DNA of 40,010 nt, taken from the NCBI GenBank assembly GCA_030157685.1, contig JAOAUI010000359.1:3825-43834 (forward strand). The letters run 5' to 3'. This DNA is from Ferruginibacter sp. Lineage in GTDB: Bacteria > Bacteroidota > Bacteroidia > Chitinophagales > Chitinophagaceae. Position numbers and translations under genes: made by a program. The notes beneath the pieces were generated by a model. It was not told where the DNA came from. It made no database searches and saw only the letters and a program-made list of their open reading frames with translations. The first letter of the stretch is position 1, and each line of letters begins with the position of its first letter. Positions 28,604-36,870 of this stretch are shown here, one piece after another.

Positions 28604-28822
28604 TTAATTGAGGATTGTATTTTTTAAGATAAGCATCAATATAACAGTAATTGCAAACCCCAATAAAACCATAACCCGAAAATACCCTGTCCTAAATCCA
28701 CTTAATTTCCATCTTTTGCCATATTCATTTTCATAACGTTTATAATTAAACCTGATAAGCATAATAGTAGCAAGAAGGAATATTCCAAGTGCTATAAATA
28801 TTTGATAAGGCGATAGGTCCAT
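28604..28822 (-). CDS. Small two-TM hypothetical protein
   Basis: 72 aa with two hydrophobic stretches; fills a gap between annotated genes. Confidence 0.55.
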   Translation of the reverse strand: MDLSPYQIFIALGIFLLATIMLIRFNYKRYENEYGKRWKLSGFRTGYFRVMVLLGFAITVILMLILKNTILN

Positions 28823-28918
28823 TAATGGTATTTTTTTATTTATGTTTATCCTGGCTGATTTTTTATACCTGATATTAAAGGTAGGAGTAATTTAGCTGCC
28901 ATAATTCCTTTAATAAAG

Positions 28919-28934
28919 ACTAACATTCGTTAGT
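28919..28934. promoter_or_regulatory. Operator-like palindrome ACTAAC-ATTC-GTTAGT
   Basis: 6-bp perfect arms, 4-nt spacer, 41 nt upstream of the acyl-CoA dehydrogenase ATG. Confidence 0.5.
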
Positions 28935-28974
28935 ATTTAAAATTCTGTAAATTGCGTCCTTAAGATTGCTATTT

Positions 28975-30114
28975 ATGAATTTTATTACAACAGAACTTAC
29001 AGAGCAAGTTGCACATACTGCCAGGGATTTTGCTCAACAACATATTAAGCCACATTTAATGGAATGGGACGAAAGCCAGGAATTTCCGGTACACATTTTT
29101 AAAGAAATGGGTAAACTGGGATTGATGGGTGTATTGGTGCCCGAAGCGTATGGCGGCAGCGGCATGGGTTATTATGAGTACAGTACCATCATACAGGAAA
29201 TTGCAAAAGTTTGCGGCTCTATCGGCTTATCGCTGGCTGCACACAACTCACTTTGCACCGGCCATATTTTAACTTTTGGTAGTGAGGAACAAAAGAAAAA
29301 ATATTTACCAAAACTTGCCACTGCCGAGTTTATTGGCGCCTGGGGCTTGACAGAAGCCAATACCGGAAGCGATGCCGGTAATATGAAAACAACAGCAGTA
29401 AAAGATGGTGATGACTGGATCATTAACGGAACCAAATCGTGGATTACACATGGTAAGAGTGGCGATGTAGCTGTTATTATTTGCAGAACAGGTGAACCAC
29501 GTACAAAAGATAATTCAACTGCTTTTATTGTGGAGAGAGGAACCGCTGGTTTTAGTGCCGGTAAAAAAGAAAACAAACTGGGCATGCGTGCCAGCGAAAC
29601 AGCCGAAATGATATTTGACAATTGCCGCATACCTGATGCAAACCGCATGGGAGAAGTTGGACAAGGGTTTAAACAAAGCATGAAAATATTAGATGGTGGC
29701 CGCATATCTATTGCAGCACTGGGTTTGGGCATTGCAAAAGGGGCTTATGAAGCATCGCTGCAATATGCAAAAGAGCGTCACCAGTTCGATCAGCCTATTG
29801 CCAGTTTTCAGGGAATTAGTTTTAAACTGGCCGATATGGCTACAGAAATTGAAGCGGCTGACCTGTTGATAAAACAAGCATGCGATTTAAAAATGAGAGG
29901 ACTACCCATGACCAAAGAATCGGCAATGGCAAAATATTACAGCAGCGAAGTTGCAGTAAGGGTAAGTACCGATGCAGTGCAGATATTTGGCGGCTATGGA
30001 TATACAAAAGATTTTCCTGTAGAGAAATTTTACAGAGACAGCAAACTATGCACCATTGGTGAAGGAACCAGTGAAATTCAAAAGCTGGTTATCAGCAGGG
30101 AAGTGTTGAAATAA
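28975..30114 (+). CDS. Acyl-CoA dehydrogenase
   Basis: LGLMGVLVPEAYGGSGMGYYEY, WGLTEANTGSDAGNMKTTA, GGRISIAALGLGIAKGAYEAS, QIFGGYGYTKDFPVEKFYRDSKLCTIGEGTSEIQKLVISR. Confidence 0.95.
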   Translation: MNFITTELTEQVAHTARDFAQQHIKPHLMEWDESQEFPVHIFKEMGKLGLMGVLVPEAYGGSGMGYYEYSTIIQEIAKVCGSIGLSLAAHNSLCTGHILTFGSEEQKKKYLPKLATAEFIGAWGLTEANTGSDAGNMKTTAVKDGDDWIINGTKSWITHGKSGDVAVIICRTGEPRTKDNSTAFIVERGTAGFSAGKKENKLGMRASETAEMIFDNCRIPDANRMGEVGQGFKQSMKILDGGRISIAALGLGIAKGAYEASLQYAKERHQFDQPIASFQGISFKLADMATEIEAADLLIKQACDLKMRGLPMTKESAMAKYYSSEVAVRVSTDAVQIFGGYGYTKDFPVEKFYRDSKLCTIGEGTSEIQKLVISREVLK

Positions 30115-30119
30115 ATTAT

Positions 30120-30150
30120 AAACTCCGGTATTTTTACCGGAGTTTTTTTA
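30120..30150 (+). terminator. Intrinsic terminator of the acyl-CoA dehydrogenase gene
   Basis: AACTCCGGTA-TTTT-TACCGGAGTT followed by TTTTT. Confidence 0.9.
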
Positions 30151-30318
30151 TATATCATCTTCATTATTCTTACCTGCACTGCCAAACATATTATCTACAG
30201 CACCGCCCAGCATTGGGAATTTTTCTTTTACAAAATCTTTAATAGTTTCCAGCGCTTTGGTAGCCTGTTCATCAGTGATGCCAGCATTTGCTTTTAAGCG
30301 ATCTATTAATTCCTGCAT
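30148..30318 (-). CDS. Small hypothetical protein (56 aa), below the ORF-track cutoff
   Basis: Reverse strand ATG at 30318 to TAA at 30148: MQELIDRLKANAGITDEQATKALETIKDFVKEKFPMLGGAVDNMFGSAGKNNEDDI. Confidence 0.7.
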   Translation of the reverse strand: MQELIDRLKANAGITDEQATKALETIKDFVKEKFPMLGGAVDNMFGSAGKNNEDDI

Positions 30319-30428
30319 AGTTTTTTGTTTTTTTGATGTATAAATACGATGTTTTTTATAAAGCTCAATATATTTTCAAAAGTTGAACGGAGCGTCGCCA
30401 ATAAAGTTAAATCAGGGAACGACTGCTG

Positions 30429-30463
30429 GTAACCCAAAACCACAAGCTCAAAACCACAAATTA
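30429..30463. repeat. Weak heptamer array at the 3' end of rel/spoT
   Basis: GTAACCC AAAACCA CAAGCTC AAAACCA CAAATTA; AAAACCACAA repeated at 14-nt (2 x 7) spacing. Confidence 0.45.
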
Positions 30464-32704
30464 CTCTGTATCATACCTGTCCACCCTTTCAATGCCACTC
30501 ATCGATACCAACCGGTTAACCAGTTCGTCCAGTTCTTCTTTATCGTGTACAAATATTTTTACATTCCCTTCAAAAATACCTTCTTTCGCTTCAATGGTCA
30601 TAGCCGAGATATTGAATTTTAATTCGCCGCTGATGAGGTTGGTTATTTTATGAATAACACCCACATCATCTAAACCAATAATTTTTAAACCGGTAAGGAA
30701 GGATATCTCTTTGTTTTTTGCCCATTTTGTTTTTACTACGCGGTGGCCATAGTTTGCCAGTAACCGGGTAGCATTGGGACAATTGGTTCGGTGAATTTTG
30801 AGGCCTTCGCCGGTGGTTACAAAACCAAATACATCATCGCCGGGTATGGGTTTACAGCAATTGGCCAGGGAGTATTGTATCTTATCGCTGCTTTCACCAA
30901 AAATGATCAGCTCTGCCTCTTTTTTATCGTAGGTTTTTGCAGTAAAATCTTTGTCTGTTTTTTCTTCAACAACCGGTTTTACGGGTTTGGGCGGTACCAG
31001 TTTATCGCCGTGTACAGTAAACTCTTTTAACTCCTTAAGGTCTATTTTTTTTATGGCTATTTCATACCACAGATCAAGGGTTGAATTTAATTTATAAAAA
31101 GCAGTAAGTTCTTCCAGGTTATGCTGGCTTGTAGCTGCTCCCATGCCTTCCAGCTTTCGTTGCAGTATATATTTTCCTTCATCGGCAATGGCTCTTTTTT
31201 CTTCCTTTAAGGTATCCTTTATTTTAGATTTTGCCTTGCTGGTTACAACAAAATTCAGCCACTCAATATTGGGTTTTTGTTTGGCACTGGTAATGATTTC
31301 AATCTGGTCACCGCTGCGTAATTTATGACTGATAGGCACCAGCTTATGATTTACTTTGGCGCCAATACACCTGCTGCCAACGGCGGTGTGAACGCCAAAA
31401 GCAAAGTCTAGTGCAGATGCGCCGATGGGCAGCATCTTTACTTCTCCCTTAGGAGTATACACATAAATTTCTTCTGCAAGAAAAGATGTTTTAAAATCCT
31501 GTAAAAAATCTATTGAATTATCATCGGGTTTGTTGAGTGCTTCCCTGATCTGGTGAAACCATTTGTCAAAGCGGCTTTCGTCTTCCTTGCCTTCTTTGTA
31601 TTTCCAGTGTGCGGCTAAACCTTTTTCGGCAATTTCATTCATGCGCTTGGTGCGTATCTGTACTTCTACCCATTTGCCATGCGGGCCCATAACGGTAGTG
31701 TGCAGGGCTTCGTAACCATTGCTTTTAGGGTTGCTTAACCAATCTCGTAATCTTTCCGGCGATGGATTGTATTCATCTGTAATAATGCTGTACACTTTCC
31801 AGCATTCTTCTTTTTCTTTTTCAAGCGAACTGTTTACAAGTATGCGGATAGCAAACAGATCATACACTTCTTCAAAACTCACTCCCTTTTTTTTCATCTT
31901 GTTCCAGATGGAGTGAATACTTTTGGGGCGACCATAAATTTCAAAATCGAAACCGGCTTTTTCCAGTTTATCTTTTAATGGCCTGATGAAGTCGTTTATA
32001 TATTTTGTGCGCTCCCTTTTGGTATCGCTTAATTTTTGAGCAATGTATTTGTAGGTATCCGGCTCCATGTATTTCATGGCCAGATCTTCCAGTTCAGTTT
32101 TAATATTGTATAGGCCCATGCGGTGGGCAAGCGGGGCGTAAACAAATATTGTCTCGCTGGAAATTTTTAACTGCTTCTCCCTTTTCATACTCTCCAGCGT
32201 ACGCATATTATGGAGCCGGTCGGCAAGCTTTATCAATATCACCCTGGGATCGTCGGTAAGGGTGAGTAAGATCTTTTTGAAATTTTCGGCCTGCTGGGTA
32301 CTGTTGGTGTCCATTACCGTGCTTATCTTGGTAAGGCCATCAACAATTTTGGTTACTTCGGTGCCAAATTCACGCTGTATATCTTCTAAACTGATGTCGG
32401 TATCTTCAACTGTATCGTGTAATAAGGCACAAATGGTACTTCGTATACCCAGGCCAATTTCCTCCACACAAATTTTAGCTACGGCAATGGGATGAAGAAT
32501 ATACGGTTCACCGCTTTTGCGCCGCATGGTTTCATGGGCTTTGGCAGCCATTTCAAAAGCTGTACGCAGCAGTTGTTTATCGCCTGGCTTCAGTTTTTGC
32601 TTTAAAACACGCAAAAGCCCGCGGTAATGCCGCAGTATCTCTTTCTTTTCCTCTTCTTCGTTGAGATTGTATTTAGGTATGTCCATGGTAGTTTCCATCG
32701 TCAA
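30461..32704 (-). CDS. RelA/SpoT bifunctional (p)ppGpp synthetase/hydrolase
   Basis: HD hydrolase (EPYILHPIAVAKICVEE, ALLHDTVEDTDISLEDI), synthetase YGRPKSIHSIWNKMKKKGVSFEEVYDLFAIRILV, TGS (VYTPKGEVKMLPIGASALDFAFGVHT), C-terminal ACT. Confidence 0.97.
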   Translation of the reverse strand: MTMETTMDIPKYNLNEEEEKKEILRHYRGLLRVLKQKLKPGDKQLLRTAFEMAAKAHETMRRKSGEPYILHPIAVAKICVEEIGLGIRSTICALLHDTVEDTDISLEDIQREFGTEVTKIVDGLTKISTVMDTNSTQQAENFKKILLTLTDDPRVILIKLADRLHNMRTLESMKREKQLKISSETIFVYAPLAHRMGLYNIKTELEDLAMKYMEPDTYKYIAQKLSDTKRERTKYINDFIRPLKDKLEKAGFDFEIYGRPKSIHSIWNKMKKKGVSFEEVYDLFAIRILVNSSLEKEKEECWKVYSIITDEYNPSPERLRDWLSNPKSNGYEALHTTVMGPHGKWVEVQIRTKRMNEIAEKGLAAHWKYKEGKEDESRFDKWFHQIREALNKPDDNSIDFLQDFKTSFLAEEIYVYTPKGEVKMLPIGASALDFAFGVHTAVGSRCIGAKVNHKLVPISHKLRSGDQIEIITSAKQKPNIEWLNFVVTSKAKSKIKDTLKEEKRAIADEGKYILQRKLEGMGAATSQHNLEELTAFYKLNSTLDLWYEIAIKKIDLKELKEFTVHGDKLVPPKPVKPVVEEKTDKDFTAKTYDKKEAELIIFGESSDKIQYSLANCCKPIPGDDVFGFVTTGEGLKIHRTNCPNATRLLANYGHRVVKTKWAKNKEISFLTGLKIIGLDDVGVIHKITNLISGELKFNISAMTIEAKEGIFEGNVKIFVHDKEELDELVNRLVSMSGIERVDRYDTE

Positions 32705-32752
32705 ATACGAATTTACGTAAACAAATCTGTTTTCTGTTTTGCATAAATCCCT

Positions 32753-32760
32753 TACTTTTG
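32753..32760 (+). promoter_or_regulatory. Candidate -7 element TACTTTTG upstream of tRNA-Leu
   Basis: Matches TAnnTTTG, 10 nt before the tRNA 5' end. Confidence 0.45.
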
Positions 32761-32770
32761 CAGCCCCTTT

Positions 32771-32852
32771 GCGGATATGGCGAAATTGGCAGACGCACCA
32801 GACTTAGGATCTGGCGGAGCAATCCATGTAGGTTCGACCCCTATTATCCGCA
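32771..32852 (+). tRNA. tRNA-Leu (anticodon TAG)
   Basis: GCGGATA...TATCCGC acceptor, anticodon stem-loop CCAGA-CTTAGGA-TCTGG, T arm GTAGG-TTCGACC-CCTAT, long variable arm. Confidence 0.95.
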
Positions 32853-32857
32853 CTTAC

Positions 32858-32927
32858 GAATACAGAACAAGGAACAAGGAATATCGAATTTTGAAGTTCA
32901 TCATTCAGCATTCCTTGTTCCTTGTTC
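32858..32927. repeat. Heptamer-periodic palindrome between tRNA-Leu and tig
   Basis: GAATACA GAACAAG GAACAAG GAATATC GAATTTT GAAGTTC ATCATTC AGCATTC CTTGTTC CTTGTTC: ten in-register heptads; 18-bp perfect arms 32865-32882 / 32910-32927. Confidence 0.9.
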
Positions 32928-32954
32928 AATATTAAAAAGTTAAATAAAAATAAA

Positions 32955-34322
32955 ATGGCAACAGTTACAAGAGAAAATATTGGTCTTTTACATGATAAAC
33001 TGACTGTGAAAGTGAGCAAAGATGACTATTTACCGGCTTTTGATAAAAAACTGAAAGAATACAGCAAAACAGCTAATATACCCGGTTTTAGAAAAGGAAT
33101 GGTACCCGCAGGGATGATCAAAAAAATGTACGGCCCTTCTATTTTCAGCGATGAAATTTTAAAATCGGTTGAAAAGGAATTATACACCTGGCTAAATGCT
33201 GAAAAGCCTGAAATATTTGGACAGCCTTTGCCATTAAGTACGGATTTGCGTGATATCAATATGAACACCCCGGCTGATTATGAATTTGGTTTCGAAATTG
33301 GTTTGAAACCTGATTATACCCTGGCTGATATTGCAAAAGCAAAAGTTACCCTGCATAAAGTAGCAGCAACTGATGCGATGGTTGATGAAGAAATTGGCCG
33401 CATGCAGATAAAGGGCGGTAAAATGACCGAGCCCGAAACCGTTGACAATGATGAGAATGTTTTGAATATACTGTTTACTGAGGCTGATAAAGATGGTGTT
33501 ATGGTTGAAGGTGGTGTAAGCAAAGAAAATTCTGTTATACTGAAGTATTTAACTGCTGCTACCCAAAAGAAATTTATGGGTAAAAAAGTTGGTGAATCAG
33601 TTACCGTGCAGTTAAGCAAAGCTTTTGATGATGATAAACTGGAAATGTTTTTACAGGATCTTGGTTTTGATAAAGATGATAAAGAAGCGGCAAAAAAGTA
33701 TTTTAACCTGGAGATTGTAAAAATCGGCTTGGTTGAAAAGCGTGACCTGACCGAAGATTTCTTTAAAGAGATATTTCCTGCAAAAGAAATTAAAACCGAA
33801 GCAGAATTAAGAGAAGCACTTAAAGAAGAAATTGAAAATTACTGGCTGGGCCAAAGCCGCAACCAGTTGCAGGATCAATTGTATCATTACCTGCTGGATG
33901 AAACCAAGATGGAATTCCCGGTGGAGTTTTTAAAGCGCTGGTTACAAACCGGTGGCGATAAAGAAAAAACGGCTGAGCAGGTTGAAACTGAATTCCCTTC
34001 TTTCAGCAACCAGTTAAAGTGGACTTTGATAAGCGATAAACTGATTAAAGAAAACGGACTGGAAGTTGGCAACGAAGAACTGCGTGAATATATGAAAGTG
34101 GAGATCATGCGCTATTTTGGCACCATGAACCTGGGTGAAGATACCGGCTGGATTGAAAGCTATATTGACCGCATGATGAAGGATGAAAAGCAGGTTGACA
34201 GCAGCTATCGCCGTTTGATCACCGATAAATTGTTTAACTGGATTGAAGGACAGGCAAAGGCAAAAGAGAAAGTTGTTACTGCGGAAGAGTTAACTGCCAT
34301 GCAACATCATCACGGGCATTGA
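32955..34322 (+). CDS. tig: Trigger factor
   Basis: MATVTRENIGLLHDKLTVKVSKDDYLPAFDKKLKEYSKTANIPGFRKGMVPAGMIKKMYG, C-terminal chaperone region. Start placed at the internal MATV. Confidence 0.93.
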   Translation: MATVTRENIGLLHDKLTVKVSKDDYLPAFDKKLKEYSKTANIPGFRKGMVPAGMIKKMYGPSIFSDEILKSVEKELYTWLNAEKPEIFGQPLPLSTDLRDINMNTPADYEFGFEIGLKPDYTLADIAKAKVTLHKVAATDAMVDEEIGRMQIKGGKMTEPETVDNDENVLNILFTEADKDGVMVEGGVSKENSVILKYLTAATQKKFMGKKVGESVTVQLSKAFDDDKLEMFLQDLGFDKDDKEAAKKYFNLEIVKIGLVEKRDLTEDFFKEIFPAKEIKTEAELREALKEEIENYWLGQSRNQLQDQLYHYLLDETKMEFPVEFLKRWLQTGGDKEKTAEQVETEFPSFSNQLKWTLISDKLIKENGLEVGNEELREYMKVEIMRYFGTMNLGEDTGWIESYIDRMMKDEKQVDSSYRRLITDKLFNWIEGQAKAKEKVVTAEELTAMQHHHGH

Positions 34323-34343
34323 AAAAATAATACTTATTAAATG

Positions 34344-34371
34344 ATCCCCTGAATTTTCGGGGGATTTTTTA
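34344..34371 (+). terminator. Intrinsic terminator after tig
   Basis: ATCCCCTGAA-TT-TTCGGGGGAT followed by TTTTT. Confidence 0.85.
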
Positions 34372-34408
34372 TATTTAATTATTAAAATCAATAATAGATT
34401 CGTGGGTT

Positions 34409-35008
34409 ATGCATAATTTTTTTAAAATACTTGTATTAGGGATTTCAATTAATTCAATTAACTGCAGAAGCCCCATTAATTGTACTAAAAACTTTATTAC
34501 TTATAAAGAGCCTATATTTCATAACAATGAAAAAATATCGTTGAGAACCGATGGTATTTATATATCTGAAAACGGAAGAGCATCTTTTTTTCTTTATAAC
34601 AACGGCAGGGTAAAAATCCACAGCCCTTTTTTTGACACATTGCAACAGGAACTTTGGGCTACTCCTCAAAAAGTCGTAAAAGAAATGCAAAATGACTGGG
34701 AATTTAAACAAAAAGAACGATGGGGCGATTATTCTATCAAAGGAAATGAAATAACTATTCAACACTTTAACCGAAACAATGAGGAAGTTTGCAAACGCTC
34801 AGTTTTTGAAGAAAAAGGCCGGATACTAAATGATTCCACAATTGAAATATATTCAGAGTATTCTTATTGGTGGAAAGATAAACTGCCTGCTTTATACACT
34901 CCTTGTATTTTGAAGTTTTATAAAACTGATATCAAGTCCGATAGTACTATCGCCTGGTTTATAAATAAAAACTGGTATAAGAAGGAATTGGATAATAGTA
35001 GAAGGTAA
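34409..35008 (+). CDS. Hypothetical protein (199 aa), possible lipoprotein
   Basis: MHNFFKILVLGISINSINCRSPIN: hydrophobic N-terminus followed by Cys; no family recognised. Confidence 0.65.
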   Translation: MHNFFKILVLGISINSINCRSPINCTKNFITYKEPIFHNNEKISLRTDGIYISENGRASFFLYNNGRVKIHSPFFDTLQQELWATPQKVVKEMQNDWEFKQKERWGDYSIKGNEITIQHFNRNNEEVCKRSVFEEKGRILNDSTIEIYSEYSYWWKDKLPALYTPCILKFYKTDIKSDSTIAWFINKNWYKKELDNSRR

Positions 35009-35031
35009 ACTGTTTTTTTTACTGCTTTTCA

Positions 35032-36582
35032 CTAAAGCTTTATCTCTTCATCACTATCATCAAAAAAATGAAACTCGGTTAAGTGATAATTGCTGTTGGC
35101 TTTTAATTTAATGCGCTGTTTGTATTTGCGGCGCCACTTGCTCAGTTTTGAAAAGAAAATACCCTTGGTCATATAAGCATGTAAAATAGGATGAATCTCC
35201 ACCGTTAAACCGGTATGCTTTTGCATAATAAGGTAACTCAGGTTCTTTTCTATCTCGTCTTCTAAAATAAGGGTAGATGAAATTTTTCCGGTACCGTTGC
35301 AGCTTGGGCAAACTTCGGTGGTGTTGATATTCATTTCCGGCTTCATACGCTGCCGGGTAATTTGCATTAAGCCAAATTTGCTGATGGCCAGTACGGCATG
35401 TTTAGCCCTGTCAGGGCGCATATAGCCGTCCATCGCATCGGCCAGTTTCTTTTTGTTCTCCATCAACTTCATATCAATGAAGTCAACCACAATAATACCG
35501 CCCAGGTCTCTCAGGCGCATTTGCCTGGCAATTTCTTCAGCCGCTTCCAGGTTGGTTTCCAGGGCATTTTGCTCCTGGTTATTGCTTACACTTTTATAGC
35601 CGCTGTTTACATCAATTACATGCAATGCTTCGGTATGTTCTACAATTAGATAGGCGCCGCTTGGCAGGTTAACCGTTTTACCAAAAGCAGCTTTTACCTG
35701 CTTGGTAATACCAAAACTGTCAAAAATAGGAGAGCCGTTGTTGTAATAAGAAACGATATCCGCTTTATCGGGTGCAATACGCTGTATATAGGTTTTTGCA
35801 TCGCCAAAAATGTTCTTATCATTAACAACGATCTTATTAAAATCTTCGTTCAGCAGATCCCTGAGTATACTTGTTGTTTTGCCTTGTTCGCTTAATATTT
35901 TTGCAGGAGGTGTTGCTCCTCTTAAGTTTGTCTGAATGGTTTTCCAGGTTGCTATCAGGCTTAACAGGTCTTCATGTAATTCGGCAGTATGTTTGCCTTC
36001 TGCAGCTGTTCTTACAATTACACCCAGGTTCTTAGGCTTAATGGCCTCAATAATCTTGTGTAATCTTTTCCTTTCGTCAGAGGAATGTATTTTCCTGGAA
36101 ATGGCGATGATATCGTTAAACGGTGTTACTACCACAAAGCGGCCCGGTAAAGAAAGTTCGCAGCTAAGCCTTGGCCCTTTGGCAGCAATGGGTTCTTTTA
36201 ATATCTGAACCAGTACATTGGGTTTGCCATTCATCACCTCGGCAATTTTGCCTGTCTTTACAATCTCAGGCTCAACTTTAAATTTTGAAAAATCGAATCC
36301 GCCTTCAGATTTATCATTAATAGATTCTGTAGTGAATTTAAGAATAGAACGAACGTAAGGGCTTAGGTCGGTATAGTGAAGGAAAGCATCTTTTTCAAAG
36401 CCTACGTCGATGAAGGCTGCATTAAGTCCGGGAATAAGTTTTTTAACTTTCCCAAGGTACAGATCGCCCACGCCAAAGCTTGCATCAGCTTTTTCGCTAT
36501 GCAGCTCTACCAGTTTTTTGTCCTCTAACAGGGCAATTTCAACCCCCTGAGGAGCAGAATTAATAATAAGTTCCTTGGTCAA
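35032..36582 (-). CDS. rng: Ribonuclease E/G family protein (RNase G)
   Basis: MTKELIINSAPQGVEIALLEDKKLVELHSE, S1 segment GDLYLGKVKKLIPGLNAAFIDVGFEKDAFLHYTDL, GGIIVVDFIDMKLMENKK, MTRQRMKPE-like QITRQRMKPEMN, CPSCNGTG. Confidence 0.96.
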   Translation of the reverse strand: MTKELIINSAPQGVEIALLEDKKLVELHSEKADASFGVGDLYLGKVKKLIPGLNAAFIDVGFEKDAFLHYTDLSPYVRSILKFTTESINDKSEGGFDFSKFKVEPEIVKTGKIAEVMNGKPNVLVQILKEPIAAKGPRLSCELSLPGRFVVVTPFNDIIAISRKIHSSDERKRLHKIIEAIKPKNLGVIVRTAAEGKHTAELHEDLLSLIATWKTIQTNLRGATPPAKILSEQGKTTSILRDLLNEDFNKIVVNDKNIFGDAKTYIQRIAPDKADIVSYYNNGSPIFDSFGITKQVKAAFGKTVNLPSGAYLIVEHTEALHVIDVNSGYKSVSNNQEQNALETNLEAAEEIARQMRLRDLGGIIVVDFIDMKLMENKKKLADAMDGYMRPDRAKHAVLAISKFGLMQITRQRMKPEMNINTTEVCPSCNGTGKISSTLILEDEIEKNLSYLIMQKHTGLTVEIHPILHAYMTKGIFFSKLSKWRRKYKQRIKLKANSNYHLTEFHFFDDSDEEIKL

Positions 36583-36626
36583 TCTTAATTTTTTGGCAAG
36601 ACCAGTATATCGTTAAAAACAAAAGA

Positions 36627-36699
36627 TACATGCATACAGTAACAACTAACATAGGTTGAGGTATATGCATGTAAATCACACCCGGATGAGGCTTCCGGG
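36627..36699. promoter_or_regulatory. Structured region upstream of rng: 10-bp inverted repeat plus CCCGGA/TCCGGG hairpin
   Basis: TACATGCATA (36627-36636) / TATGCATGTA (36664-36673); CCCGGA (36681-36686) / TCCGGG (36694-36699). Confidence 0.5.
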
Positions 36700-36714
36700 C
36701 ACCGCTAAGAAAAA

Positions 36715-36804
36715 TTACTTCTTCTTATGACGGTTCTTTCTTAAACGTTTTTTACGCTTGTGTGTTGCAATTTTATGACGTTTTCTCTTTTTACCACAAG
36801 GCAT
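36715..36804 (-). CDS. AURKAIP1/COX24-domain small basic protein (29 aa), putative ribosome-associated
   Basis: Reverse strand MPCGKKRKRHKIATHKRKKRLRKNRHKKK*; missed by the ORF track. Confidence 0.88.
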   Translation of the reverse strand: MPCGKKRKRHKIATHKRKKRLRKNRHKKK

Positions 36805-36870
36805 AACTAGTCTTTTTTGTGTTTAAAATAATTTTTTTAAAATATGTAAATCGAATTTTACTTCGATGTT

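Noticed and set aside
29172-29732. 186-aa minus-strand ORF within the acyl-CoA dehydrogenase
   Set aside because: Entirely antisense to a clear enzyme; Pro/Ser-rich shadow ORF.
32858-32927. Possible CRISPR array from regular short repeats
   Set aside because: Units are 7 nt with no spacers, no constant repeat of 20+ nt, and no cas genes in the window; the pattern is a palindromic heptad array.
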